A stretch of DNA of 64,000 nt from Candidatus Sulfotelmatobacter sp. (GCA_025462865.1 JAOAPI010000160.1:1-64000); one strand, 5' to 3'; numbered from the stretch's first letter, positions 1 through 8,555 are shown. Program-made: numbers and translations. Notes: a model not told the origin generated them from the letters alone.

Positions 1-43
1 TTGGCCGCGTGGTTACCGAGGTCTCTGCTAAGATGTGGCCCTC

Positions 44-871
44 ATGCCCCGCGGACGCACACCCCGCCAACCCGCCCGCACCGGTCGTCAAGACCGTGTG
101 GCACGGCCACTCCTGCCCGCGAAAGCCCCGAAGGGGCGGAAGAAAGCTCTGTCGCTATCGCCGACTGGGCGGACAAAAAACAAAAAGGAACGCTACAATC
201 CCCTCGCTCCCGACCGTATTTCCGAAATCCTGAAGCGCCTCGATCAACTTTATCCGGACGTCACGTGCGCTCTCACTCACACCAGCGCCTGGGAACTTTT
301 GGTGGCCACAATCCTCTCCGCTCAATCGACCGACGTAAACGTCAACCGCGTGACGCCCGAACTCTTCCGTAAATATCCCACGGTCGAAGCTTTCGCCGCG
401 CTCACCCCCGAACAACTCCAGCCTGATGTCCGTTCCACAGGCTTCTTTCGGAACAAATCGAAATCCGTTGTGGGAGCGGCGAAGAAAGTCGTCGCTGACT
501 TCGGGGGCCAGGTTCCCCTGAACATGGAGGATCTGCTTACACTGCCCGGCGTCGCCCGCAAGACCGCAAACGTAGTATTGGGCTCGTGGTTCAAAATAGC
601 CGAGGGCGTAGTCGTCGATACTCATGTGCACCGCATCTCGCGCCGCCTCGAACTCACCACGAACACCGACCCACAGAAGATTGAGCAGGATCTGATGCGC
701 ATCATCCCTCGCGAAAAATGGATACTCTTCGCCCACCAACTCATCTGGCACGGGCGCAAACTCTGTATCGCCCGAAGACCCAAATGCGTGGATTGCGCCC
801 TGGAAAACATCTGTCATGCCGCCGATAAGACCTGGAGCACGGTTGAGATACACAAGAACGCGAAAGTGTAG
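44..871 (+). CDS. nth: Endonuclease III (DNA glycosylase/AP lyase)
   Basis: Base-excision repair enzyme that removes oxidised pyrimidines and nicks abasic sites. The helix-hairpin-helix motif LPGVARKTANVVL (about residues 167-179) carries the catalytic Lys at about 173. The catalytic Asp lies in VVDTHVHR at about 192. The C-terminal [4Fe-4S] ligands have exact C-x6-C-x2-C-x5-C spacing. The ATG at 44 is chosen; a GTG at 35 is also in frame. The first roughly 50 residues are an Arg/Lys/Pro-rich extension absent from E. coli Nth, so the true start could lie further in. It is a single gene, with the toxin-antitoxin promoter immediately downstream. Confidence 0.95.
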   Translation: MPRGRTPRQPARTGRQDRVARPLLPAKAPKGRKKALSLSPTGRTKNKKERYNPLAPDRISEILKRLDQLYPDVTCALTHTSAWELLVATILSAQSTDVNVNRVTPELFRKYPTVEAFAALTPEQLQPDVRSTGFFRNKSKSVVGAAKKVVADFGGQVPLNMEDLLTLPGVARKTANVVLGSWFKIAEGVVVDTHVHRISRRLELTTNTDPQKIEQDLMRIIPREKWILFAHQLIWHGRKLCIARRPKCVDCALENICHAADKTWSTVEIHKNAKV

Positions 872-881
872 TGGGTTTTGT

Positions 882-903
882 TATAATGGTCACTGGAGTG
901 ACC
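882..903 (+). promoter_or_regulatory. Promoter and palindromic operator of the toxin-antitoxin pair
   Basis: A perfect -10 hexamer TATAAT (882-887) is followed at once by an inverted repeat GGTCACT-GG-AGTGACC (888-903), which ends two bases before the antitoxin ATG. No good -35 is visible. A palindrome at the transcription start is the usual arrangement for autorepression by a toxin-antitoxin complex. Binding is inferred, not shown. Confidence 0.55.
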
Positions 904-905
904 AC

Positions 906-1181
906 ATGAGAATCAGCAGTGTACGTGACTTTCGTGACCGCGCCACTACTCTGTTTCGCTCAGACGATCCGATCTTGGTTACGCGGCGGGGCAAGGTGGC
1001 GGGGGTTTTTCTTCCGTGGCGCGAAGCGACCCTACCGGTGGACTTCAAGCGTGAACTGTTTGCCATGCTCACCACTGAAATCGCCAGTCGACTGAAGAAA
1101 AAACGTATTTCCGAAAAGAAGGTCCTTCAGGATTTCGATCGTTGGAAGAAGGGACGCTGTGAACCTGGTCGCCGACGCTAA
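906..1181 (+). CDS. Phd/YefM-like antitoxin
   Basis: A 91-residue protein starting MRISSVRDFRDRATTLF. It is followed by a typical 'DPILVTRRGKVAGVFLP' block, the N-terminal DNA-binding fold of prevent-host-death antitoxins. The C-terminal half is helical and strongly basic (KKKRISEKKV, then DRWKKGR), consistent with a toxin-wrapping tail. The ATG at 906 lies just after the palindromic operator. Its 3' end overlaps the PIN gene by 23 bases, so the two are translationally coupled. The pairing with a PIN toxin supports the antitoxin role; the family match is by motif only. Confidence 0.75.
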   Translation: MRISSVRDFRDRATTLFRSDDPILVTRRGKVAGVFLPWREATLPVDFKRELFAMLTTEIASRLKKKRISEKKVLQDFDRWKKGRCEPGRRR

Positions 1182-1569
1182 TGTGCTCTTGTCGGCTGTA
1201 ATCGGTGGCCGCGCCAGGCTCGCTCTTAACCACCCTCAAGTTTCAGAAATATTCACTACGGAACACACCTTCGCCGAAGTGGAAGAATACACGATGGTTT
1301 TGGCCAGGAGGAAGCGGCTGCCTTCTGACATTCTGCTTTTGGCAGTCGCTGCACTGCCGGTGACTGTGGTCAGTCGCACACGTTATGCCAAGAGATTGCC
1401 CGAAGCCGTAAAGCGGATCGGGCGTCGCGATCCCGATGACGTCGATCTGCTCGCCTTAGCCCTGCAATTCGAAATTCCGATCTGGTCGAACGATAAAGAC
1501 TTCGAAGGCCTGCACGTTGATTTGTTCACCACTGAGCGTTTGTTGCGACAGCTGGGAATTATTCATTAA
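1159..1569 (+). CDS. PIN-domain toxin (VapC-like ribonuclease)
   Basis: A 136-residue PIN-domain protein with a GTG start inside the antitoxin gene. The acidic metal-binding residues expected for the fold are visible. Asp6 sits in NLVADANVLLSAV, acidic residues follow in AEVEEY (about 40), and a late cluster is RRDPDDVDLLAL (about 94-105) with SNDKDF. PIN toxins cleave RNA, often tRNA or rRNA, when freed from their antitoxin. The substrate here cannot be read from sequence. It belongs to the branch often labelled 'PIN domain of unknown specificity', so VapC is a class assignment, not an orthology call. Confidence 0.8.
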   Translation: MNLVADANVLLSAVIGGRARLALNHPQVSEIFTTEHTFAEVEEYTMVLARRKRLPSDILLLAVAALPVTVVSRTRYAKRLPEAVKRIGRRDPDDVDLLALALQFEIPIWSNDKDFEGLHVDLFTTERLLRQLGIIH

Positions 1570-1623
1570 CATGCCAGCGCTGGTTAACTGGTACTTCAGT
1601 CCAACTTTCGAGGCTTGCTTTCC

Positions 1624-3657
1624 ATGCGCACTTTTCGTCTGTTTGCTATCGTCATACTTATGAGTACCGTAGTCACCGAAACGATCGTCGCCCAGAGTCT
1701 GTCAGCCCCTCAGGCTGTCACTGATCCCAAGCAGATCGCCTCCAAGCCGAATGCCCAGGTCGAACCTCGCGGCCTAACCATTGAAAAGCTCTACATGACG
1801 CGCCAAGTGGGCCGCCCGACATGGTCGCCCGACGGCAAGAGCATCGCGTTCATCTCGAACATGAGTGGACGAAACAACCTGTGGCTCGTCCCCGCCGAAG
1901 GTGGATGGCCGGTGCAGCTCACGGTAAGCGATCAGCGACAAACCTCGCCCGCATGGTCGCCCGATGGAAAGTGGATTGCCTATCAGTCCGATTACGACGG
2001 AGACGAGCAGTGGGATATTTTTCTGGTCTCTCCCAAGACCGGCAAGGTCGTGAACCTCACCAGCACACGCGAAATCGCAGAAACCGATCCTACGTGGTCG
2101 CCCGACGGGCGCTATCTCGCATACTTGGTGAAACCAAAAACATCCGCGGCTCATGAGATCGATGTGTACGACATGGTGCTGCGAGAGGTGAAGCACATCA
2201 CTACTGGTACGCCGCAGGATAAGGGCAACTCGAATCCCATCTGGTCAGACGGCGGCTTGTATATCGTCTATACGCAGGAACAAGCCAAGGGGACTGATTC
2301 GAACATCTTCATTGCTGATGTGGCTACGGGAAAGAACACACTTCTGACGCCGCATAAAGGTGAACAGCGCTATTGGGCCAATGCCATTGATCCCTCGCCA
2401 TGGAAGGACGGGGGACAAATACTGATAACTTCCAACGCCGCCAATGGGTATGACAACATCGGCCTCCTCCAGTTCAGCGACAAGGGAACATCCCTCAGCG
2501 GAGTTCTTCATCCCGAGCCAATTAAGTGGCTCACGCACGATAAATGGGAAATCCGTGGCGGCGAATTTTCTCCCGATGGCAAGCAGATCACCTTCGACGC
2601 CAACGTCGACGGCAACGAAGACATCTATCTGCAAGATCTCGCGACTGGCAAGTCAACCATCCTTCCCATTCCCAAGGGAGTGAACGAGCCGGCGGGCGGG
2701 CACTCTGCCTTCACCAAAGATGGATCGCGCCTGCTCTACTACCACAACGGCCCAACCGCTCCCGGCGATCTCTGGGTATACACGCTGGCGAACGGCAAGT
2801 CGCATCAAGTCACGCATTCACTGGTCGCAGGCGTGCGCTCCGAAGACATGGTTGAGCCTTATCTGGTGCACTATCCCAGTCGCGACGGCAAGTGGACGAT
2901 CTCCGGGTTTCTTTACGTGCCATTTAACATGGCGCGCAACGGACAGAATGCCGCCATCGTTTACATCCACGGCGGCCCGACCTCGCAAACCATGAATTCG
3001 TTCAACCGTTTCGTACAGTACGCGGCCAATCAGGGATACATGGTGCTCGCTCCAAACTATCGCGGCTCGACCGGTTATGGCAAAGAATTTCAACAGGCGA
3101 ATTTGTTCGATATGGGCGGCGGAGATTTGCAGGACGTGCTCGCCGGCGTCGATTGGATCAAACAGACCGGCCACCTCGATCCCAAGAAGATTGCCGTCAT
3201 GGGCGGCAGCTACGGTGGATATCTCAGCATGATGTCAGTGACGAAAGCACCCGAGGTATGGGCCGCGGGCGTCCCTATCGTGCCGTTTGTGAATTGGTTT
3301 ACCGAGATCGAGAATGAAGATCCGGTGCTGCAGCAGTCCGATCTCGCCACTATGGGTGATGTGGTAAAGAACAAAGCGCTGTACGAAGATCGCTCGCCGA
3401 TCAACTTCATCGATCGGATCAAGGCGCCCTTGCTGTTGCTCGCTGGAGGCCACGATCCGCGCTGCCCGAAATCAGAGACGCAACAGGTGGTCGACGCCAT
3501 CAAGAAGCGCGGCGGCACCGTCGACTACAAGATTTACGAGAACGAAGGCCATGGATTCGCGCGCGTGGAAAATCAGATCGATGCCTATAAACGGGTCGCC
3601 GATTTCCTGATGGCGCGCGTTCCGCCGGCAGATTGCAGTTGCTCCCTAACAGAGTAG
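1624..3657 (+). CDS. Secreted S9-family peptidase (prolyl oligopeptidase/DPP type)
   Basis: A serine peptidase of 677 residues. It has an N-terminal signal peptide (about residues 1-25, ending VAQS), then a TolB/WD40-like beta-propeller with repeated 'WSPDGK' blades, then an alpha/beta-hydrolase domain. Catalytic residues are visible: Ser529 in GGSYGGY, Asp611 in GGHDPR and His643 in NEGHGF. It should trim oligopeptides in the periplasm. The ATG at 1624 gives the clean signal peptide; a TTG at 1615 is in frame. No partner gene is adjacent, and hemD converges on it. Confidence 0.92.
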   Translation: MRTFRLFAIVILMSTVVTETIVAQSLSAPQAVTDPKQIASKPNAQVEPRGLTIEKLYMTRQVGRPTWSPDGKSIAFISNMSGRNNLWLVPAEGGWPVQLTVSDQRQTSPAWSPDGKWIAYQSDYDGDEQWDIFLVSPKTGKVVNLTSTREIAETDPTWSPDGRYLAYLVKPKTSAAHEIDVYDMVLREVKHITTGTPQDKGNSNPIWSDGGLYIVYTQEQAKGTDSNIFIADVATGKNTLLTPHKGEQRYWANAIDPSPWKDGGQILITSNAANGYDNIGLLQFSDKGTSLSGVLHPEPIKWLTHDKWEIRGGEFSPDGKQITFDANVDGNEDIYLQDLATGKSTILPIPKGVNEPAGGHSAFTKDGSRLLYYHNGPTAPGDLWVYTLANGKSHQVTHSLVAGVRSEDMVEPYLVHYPSRDGKWTISGFLYVPFNMARNGQNAAIVYIHGGPTSQTMNSFNRFVQYAANQGYMVLAPNYRGSTGYGKEFQQANLFDMGGGDLQDVLAGVDWIKQTGHLDPKKIAVMGGSYGGYLSMMSVTKAPEVWAAGVPIVPFVNWFTEIENEDPVLQQSDLATMGDVVKNKALYEDRSPINFIDRIKAPLLLLAGGHDPRCPKSETQQVVDAIKKRGGTVDYKIYENEGHGFARVENQIDAYKRVADFLMARVPPADCSCSLTE

Positions 3658-3701
3658 GGGTCACTTCAAAACGAATTTTCTCGACGACCTGCTCGATACC
3701 T

Positions 3702-4523
3702 CTAACGCCTGTCCTCATATGACGCGGTCCGGACCATCGCCAACACGATCGCTTCGGCAAGCCCCGGAATTGTGAACTCTTTGGCTCTGATGTCAACCGT
3801 TAATCCCAACTCGCGTAGTGTCGACGAAGTGATCGGGCCAATCGATGCGAACTTTACCCCCACAAGGTTCACGTCCCTAGAGGCAATCAAATTCACAAAG
3901 TTGCGCACGGTGGATGAACTGGTGAACGTAACCACATGAGGACGCATTCCCGACGTTGCCAAAACGCTGCGCAGGCGACTTCGAGATGATCGCGGTACAA
4001 GCGTTTCGTAGGCTTCCACCACATCCACGTGCGCGCCCGCCTTTCGCAGTTCACGGGGGATCACATCACGCGCCACTTTGGCCCGCACCAGCAGCACTCG
4101 CTTTCCTTTCACCTTCCTGTTCAAACTGCGTACAACCGACTCGGCCACGTATTCTTTCGGAACGACGTTCACGTGGCTCCCACGATCCTCGATTGCTTTT
4201 TTCGTAGCCGGGCCGATGGCCGCGATGCGCAAATGCTTGAGATCGCTCTTTTTGAGGCGCAGTCTATCGAGGCGTTCCCACATGGCCTCAACTCCGTTCA
4301 CGCTCGTGAGAATGAGCCAATCGTAGCTTTTAATGTTCAGCAGCGCCGCATCCAGCGGCTCGAAACTACGTGGCCTCCGAATTTCGATGAATGGGATTTC
4401 AAGTATCGTCGCTCCGAGCTTGCGCAATGCACCCGAAAGCGCGCCAGCCTGATGTCGCGCCCGTCCTACCAGCACTCGGATGCCTCGCAACGGTAGCTCG
4501 GTAGATTTGGCTTTCATCTTCAT
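3702..4523 (-). CDS. hemD: Uroporphyrinogen-III synthase
   Basis: Cyclises hydroxymethylbilane to uroporphyrinogen III with inversion of ring D. The 273-residue protein has the two-lobed HemD pattern: GIRVLVGRARHQAG at the N-terminus, 'DWLILTSVNGVEAMWERL' in lobe one, and AIGPATKKAIEDRG and 'ASIGPITSSTLRELG' as the twin connecting motifs. It is the last gene of a minus-strand tetrapyrrole cluster after hemA, hemC and a DUF4442 gene, the order hemA-hemC-hemD being common. A second ATG lies two codons in. Confidence 0.93.
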   Translation of the reverse strand: MKMKAKSTELPLRGIRVLVGRARHQAGALSGALRKLGATILEIPFIEIRRPRSFEPLDAALLNIKSYDWLILTSVNGVEAMWERLDRLRLKKSDLKHLRIAAIGPATKKAIEDRGSHVNVVPKEYVAESVVRSLNRKVKGKRVLLVRAKVARDVIPRELRKAGAHVDVVEAYETLVPRSSRSRLRSVLATSGMRPHVVTFTSSSTVRNFVNLIASRDVNLVGVKFASIGPITSSTLRELGLTVDIRAKEFTIPGLAEAIVLAMVRTASYEDRR

Positions 4524-4548
4524 TGTGCGAGTTGGCGGCCAGAGCCTG

Positions 4549-4567
4549 CCCTGAGCTTGCTGAAGGG
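4549..4567. repeat. Short palindromic intergenic repeat
   Basis: CCCTGAGC-TTGC-TGAAGGG forms a small imperfect hairpin in the 60-base gap between the DUF4442 gene and hemD. This sequence resembles a dispersed intergenic element known from many environmental genomes. Only one copy was noticed here. Confidence 0.4.
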
Positions 4568-4583
4568 AGTGCTCGCCCCGGTA

Positions 4584-5078
4584 CTATATCCTTTCCGCCT
4601 TCTTTCGTACGTGCAGAAGCTTCTCTACTTCCGCAATCACCACTCCCGCTTCATCTTTTACTTCGATCACAAATACAGGCTCATATTTCGGCAACGTCCT
4701 CAGTTTCTCGCGAATGTCATCGACCTGCCCATCGGACATGCGAAATTCTGCGCGAACCGTTCCTCGTCCAGGTTTTCTGTAGCGGATCGTCGCCGCTTTG
4801 TCCCACACGATATACTCGCCGCCCAATTGATGCATCAGCATGAGCATATAGAAGGCGTCAGTCATCGCAAACAGAGATCCGCCGAAGTGCGTGCCCACAT
4901 AGTTGGCGTTCCAGAAGCGCAATTTGATCTCGACGTCGACGGCCTTCATGTCGGGCGCGATGCGCGTGACGCGTATGCCCGCGCCCAGAAATGGAGGCCA
5001 GAAGTTGATCCAGCGCCGGAGCGCATGTGATCTTTTGGTGCCGCCGAGAAGTTGCAGGAGAACGCTGCCGCTCTTCAT
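4584..5078 (-). CDS. DUF4442 hotdog-fold thioesterase-like protein
   Basis: A 164-residue hotdog-fold protein. The central 'FWNANYVGTHFGGSLFAMTDAF' segment is the helix of the fold, and the family is related to acyl-CoA thioesterases such as PaaI. It begins 4 bases after the hemC stop, so it is co-transcribed with hemC and hemD. No role in haem synthesis is known for the family; the position may be coincidental hitch-hiking in the operon. The substrate is unknown. Confidence 0.8.
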   Translation of the reverse strand: MKSGSVLLQLLGGTKRSHALRRWINFWPPFLGAGIRVTRIAPDMKAVDVEIKLRFWNANYVGTHFGGSLFAMTDAFYMLMLMHQLGGEYIVWDKAATIRYRKPGRGTVRAEFRMSDGQVDDIREKLRTLPKYEPVFVIEVKDEAGVVIAEVEKLLHVRKKAERI

Positions 5079-5082
5079 TGCA

Positions 5083-6024
5083 TCACGGTTGCGGCGGCAC
5101 GGCTAGTCCGCGGCCGTAAACGGCTTCGAGAATTTCGTCGCCACCACGCCTCAGTAGAGTTTCACCGACCGCTTCGCCTAGTTTCTGGGGATCGTGAAGG
5201 TCGCCGTCGCGTGATTCGCGCAGTACCTTCGAGCCGTCGGGATCGGCCACGATTGCATCGAGGTGCAGCTTGCCACCACGGATTTCCGCAAACGCTCCGA
5301 TGGGGACCTGGCAGCCTCCGCCAAGACTGTTCAGCAGAGCGCGTTCGCAAGTCGTGGCGGCGCGGGCGGATGGGTCGTTCAAAAATGCCACGTGCTGTTG
5401 GGTGGAAGAATCACCTTCGCGGATTTCAATGGCGAGAGCTCCCTGTCCGGCGGCGGGGCACATGATTTCAGCAGCGAGAATCTGCTTGATCAATTCCGTC
5501 TTTCCGAGGCGCTTCAGTCCGGCCGCAGCCAGAATGATCGCGTCGTATTCTCCTTGTTCGAGTTTGCGCATACGAGTGTCAACATTGCCACGTAAGGGAT
5601 GAATGTCGAGATCGCGACGGATGGCCTTGAGCTGCGCCTGCCGGCGCAAGCTGGACGTGCCCACGCGAGCCCCCAGTTGCAGATCTTCAATCTTCGAATA
5701 AGATCGCGAGCAGAAGGCATCGCGAGCGTCTTGTCTTTCCGTGATCGCAGCGATTTCGAATCCCCGAGGGAGTTCGGTCGGTAGATCTTTCAGCGAGTGG
5801 ACGGCGAGATCGACGCGTCCAGCGGCGAGCGCTTCCTCGATCTCCTTCGTGAACATTCCTTTTGTCCCGACCATGGCGAGGGCGACATCGGTGATCTTGT
5901 CGCCGGTTGTATGAATGATTTCAATTTGGACTTCGTGGCCGTGGGCGAGTAGAAGTGTCGAGATATGATTAGCCTGCCAGAGGGCGAGTTGGGAGCCTCG
6001 GGAGCCGATGCGGAGTTTAGGCAT
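5083..6024 (-). CDS. hemC: Porphobilinogen deaminase (hydroxymethylbilane synthase)
   Basis: Joins four porphobilinogen units into hydroxymethylbilane. The 313-residue protein starts [18 protein letters not shown], the conserved N-terminus. HSLKDLP (about 76-82) contains the catalytic Asp, and '[11 protein letters not shown]' provides substrate-binding arginines. Cys238 in GGGCQVPIG is the dipyrromethane cofactor attachment site. An upstream in-frame start would add eight residues (MSCPGSRT), but the ATG at 6024 matches the family start. The tRNA gene lies upstream and the DUF4442 gene directly downstream. Confidence 0.96.
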   Translation of the reverse strand: MPKLRIGSRGSQLALWQANHISTLLLAHGHEVQIEIIHTTGDKITDVALAMVGTKGMFTKEIEEALAAGRVDLAVHSLKDLPTELPRGFEIAAITERQDARDAFCSRSYSKIEDLQLGARVGTSSLRRQAQLKAIRRDLDIHPLRGNVDTRMRKLEQGEYDAIILAAAGLKRLGKTELIKQILAAEIMCPAAGQGALAIEIREGDSSTQQHVAFLNDPSARAATTCERALLNSLGGGCQVPIGAFAEIRGGKLHLDAIVADPDGSKVLRESRDGDLHDPQKLGEAVGETLLRRGGDEILEAVYGRGLAVPPQP

Positions 6025-6195
6025 CGTGCGCGATCCCGGGCAGGACATTGGACAAAAACGAAAGGCGGCTGGTTAGGCCGCCCTGAGAAATCGGTACTGT
6101 ACCGCGCTTGAGAACCAGTTTCAAAATACCATCTGAAGAAGAGATCGTCAAGAACCCTTCGCGGGTTGTAACGTCCCGTGGATCGCGTAAGCGGG

Positions 6196-6289
6196 CGGAG
6201 AGTAAGGGATTCGAACCCCTCGCGGCTGCGAGCAGCCGCGACCCACGGTTCTCAAGCGCGGCCCAGTACCCACACTGGTAGTACTCTCC
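6196..6289 (-). tRNA. Class II tRNA with selenocysteine/allo-tRNA-like fold, anticodon ambiguous (GAG or UGA)
   Basis: A 94-nt tRNA between hemA and hemC; CCA is not encoded. Stems seen: acceptor GGAGAGTA/TACTCTCC (8 bp), discriminator G, D stem CCAGTG/TACTGG (6 bp, one G-U) with loop TGGG, anticodon stem CCGCG/CGTGG, variable stem TCGCGGCTG/CAGCCGCGA (9 bp, loop CTCG), and T arm GGGG-TTCGAAT-CCCT (4 bp). An alternative 7/5 acceptor/T-stem fold also pairs. The usual T at position 8 is absent, as in selenocysteine tRNAs. The anticodon region is C-TTGAGAA-C: a 7-nt loop (closed by a C-C mismatch) reads GAG, and a 9-nt loop could present UGA. GGAGAG, G73 and the long variable arm are seryl-tRNA synthetase identity features. 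An ordinary tRNA-Ser(UGA) is less likely because the D arm is not the serine type. Confidence 0.8.
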
Positions 6290-6480
6290 GAAGCCCCACT
6301 TGAGCACCACCAGCGTACTACGGCCTCCAGGCCAGATGCTCCGAATCCATTCGAAGTGTGAAGAATTCCGTTCCATTATGGTCTTAGCCCTTTACCATCA
6401 GGGCCGCAGACAAAAGCACATCTACGACAGCACCAACTCCGACCACTCGCATTCTTGATGTCATAGTGTTAGCGATCCGA

Positions 6481-7746
6481 CTATTGAGTCTTCTCCCGCA
6501 GGTTGAACAATCTCCTCACCACATCAATCACGGTCGTGGCCTCAGCCTCTTTCGCAGCCGTTTTCAGCGTAGTGATCGGCGTGTGCATCACTTTGTTGAT
6601 GATGCCACGGGTCAGGGCTTCAACCGCCATCTCCTGGTCCGGCGTGAGCGGGCCCATGCGGCTGCGCACCCGGTCAATTTCTGCCTGCCGGATCGTTTCT
6701 AAATGATCCTGTAACGACACAATCGTCGGCACCACATCCAGCGTTTGCAGTCTGGCCTCAAAGCGCTCGACTTCGCTGGTGATGATGGCTTCGGCGAGTT
6801 CCGCTTCCTTGCTCCGGTCGGCGACGTGGCTGCTGACGGCTTGTTGCAGGTCGTCAATGTCGTAAGCGAATATCCCGTCTAGCTTGGCCATCTCGAGCGA
6901 AACGTCACGAGGCACGGCGATATCGATAAAGAACATGGGCCGGTTCTTGCGGCGGGCCAGGAACTGCTCTCCATGTTCGCGGCGAAAAATGGCGTGGGGC
7001 GCACCGGTGGAGGTGATCACAATATCCGCCCGGTCGCAATTCTCGTACAAGTCGTCGAACTTGATGGCCTGACCGCTGAACTTCTGCGCCAGTCCGATAG
7101 CGCGGTCGTAAGTGCGGTTGGCGACAAAGATCGATGCGCAACCGTGGGCCATCAGGTGACGCGCCGCAAGCTCGCTCATCTTTCCAGCGCCCACAATAAA
7201 AACATTCTTGCCCTGCAGCGTGCCGAAAATCTTTTTCGCCAGCTCCACCGCAACCGAAGCAATGGAAACTGATGACGTACCCACAGCAGTTTCGCTGCGC
7301 ACACGTTTAGCAACGGCAAAGGCTCGAGTGAAAAGGCGATCAAGCTGTCCGCGCACCGAACCTACGGCGCGGGCAGTTGCATAAGCTTCTTTAACCTGCC
7401 CCAGGATCTGCGCTTCGCCAACTACCATTGAATCCAGGCTCGAAGCTACGCGGAAGAGGTGCCGCACCGCATCTTTCTCGCGAAACTCGTAGAGATGTGT
7501 GTCCAATTCTTCCGAAGTCAAATGAAAATGGTCATGCAGAAAACCGCGCAGGTCGGCAGACCCGTTCGTCGTATGCGTGATCATTTCGACCCGGTTGCAA
7601 GTAGAAATAACTATCCCCTCCTCGACGCCTGGATGGGCCGTGAGATCGCGGCAGCAATCCGGCAGGCGCGACTCCGGAATCGAAAGGCGCTCGCGCAGTT
7701 CAAGCGGCGCGCTCTTGTGATTCACTCCAATGAGCTGATATCTCAT
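6481..7746 (-). CDS. hemA: Glutamyl-tRNA reductase
   Basis: First committed step of C5-pathway tetrapyrrole synthesis: NADPH reduction of glutamyl-tRNA to glutamate-1-semialdehyde. The 421-residue protein starts MRYQLIGVNHKSAP. The catalytic nucleophile Cys50 lies in ISTCNRVEM, the NADPH-binding GAGKMSELAARHL is near residue 190, and a C-terminal dimerisation helix is present. The ATG at 7746 matches the family; a longer frame to 7896 reads through the end of the upstream gene. Start and upstream stop overlap as ATGA, so it is coupled to the HemX/CcsA-like gene. Confidence 0.96.
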   Translation of the reverse strand: MRYQLIGVNHKSAPLELRERLSIPESRLPDCCRDLTAHPGVEEGIVISTCNRVEMITHTTNGSADLRGFLHDHFHLTSEELDTHLYEFREKDAVRHLFRVASSLDSMVVGEAQILGQVKEAYATARAVGSVRGQLDRLFTRAFAVAKRVRSETAVGTSSVSIASVAVELAKKIFGTLQGKNVFIVGAGKMSELAARHLMAHGCASIFVANRTYDRAIGLAQKFSGQAIKFDDLYENCDRADIVITSTGAPHAIFRREHGEQFLARRKNRPMFFIDIAVPRDVSLEMAKLDGIFAYDIDDLQQAVSSHVADRSKEAELAEAIITSEVERFEARLQTLDVVPTIVSLQDHLETIRQAEIDRVRSRMGPLTPDQEMAVEALTRGIINKVMHTPITTLKTAAKEAEATTVIDVVRRLFNLREKTQ

Positions 7747-8555
7747 AAAGCCGCAAACCTGTGGATGGTCGAAAAATAGTTCGCGGCCCAGGCCACGATA
7801 GCGGCCACAAACGCAAAGGTCGCGAGCACGGCCGCTCGACGTCCACGCCATCCCGAGTTCCAGCGGGTAAAGACCATGATCATGTAGACGACCCACATCA
7901 GGATCGACAACAGAATTTTCGGATCGGCAAAATCCACGTGCCCGTAAGTTGACATCGCCACGATCGAGCCGGTGATCAGACCGAGCGTCATGAACGGAAA
8001 GCCCAGCAGCAACGAGCGGTAGCCGATCTGGTCAATGACTTCAAGCGCAGGCAGAAACGAAATCATTCTGCTTGGCTTCTTGGCTTTCAGCCGGCGCTCT
8101 TGTAGCAGGTAAATCAGGCTGGCGCCAAAGCTGAGCACCAGAGCCGCGTATCCGGTGAAAATCAGGATAATGTGCGCGACCAGCCATCCTTTATGCTGCA
8201 CAAACGCTGTCAACAGCACCGGTTGCTCGTCGACGGCGGCAACGAACGTTAGAAAAAATACAATGGGAAACACAACTACGCCGGGCGAAGTGGTCTTGTA
8301 AATGGCGCAGATGATCATGAAAAACGTCATTGAAAAAAACGCCAGCAGCGACTCTCCATTATGCAAGGATGCCCAGACGACGTGTCCGGATAGGAAGAGT
8401 TCAACCAGCGAGACAAAATGGAAAACCATTCCCAGGCTGGCGGCGCGTAGCGCGATGCGGCTGAACAGATCGCTGGTGCGGGTCAGGGCAAAGAAGGCGT
8501 AGACGAGCCCCACGAGGTAGCAACTCAACGCGAAGCGCAGCCAAAGCAATGACAT
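7743..8555 (-). CDS. HemX/CcsA-family cytochrome c assembly membrane protein
   Basis: A 270-residue polytopic protein with about eight hydrophobic segments. Conserved histidines lie in loops, for example VFHFVSL (near 45) and 'VAHIILIFTGYAALVLSFGASLIYLL' near 125-150 (CcsA core). The tryptophan-rich WWD haem-handling motif of true CcsA is not obvious; the matching loop reads YGHVDFADPK. This fits HemX, which sits before hemA in several phyla and affects GluTR level. It is the first gene of the tetrapyrrole operon. The 284-base gap upstream (8556-8839) holds no other gene; it should contain divergent promoters, none of which I can define well. Confidence 0.85.
   Translation of the reverse strand: MSLLWLRFALSCYLVGLVYAFFALTRTSDLFSRIALRAASLGMVFHFVSLVELFLSGHVVWASLHNGESLLAFFSMTFFMIICAIYKTTSPGVVVFPIVFFLTFVAAVDEQPVLLTAFVQHKGWLVAHIILIFTGYAALVLSFGASLIYLLQERRLKAKKPSRMISFLPALEVIDQIGYRSLLLGFPFMTLGLITGSIVAMSTYGHVDFADPKILLSILMWVVYMIMVFTRWNSGWRGRRAAVLATFAFVAAIVAWAANYFSTIHRFAAL

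Noticed and set aside
6017-6376. A 119-residue frame over the tRNA
   Set aside because: It crosses the tRNA and has no family features; the tRNA explains the sequence.
7747-7896. A longer start for hemA
   Set aside because: The extra 50 residues are the wrong frame of the upstream HemX/CcsA-like gene; MRYQLIGVNHKSAP is the family start.
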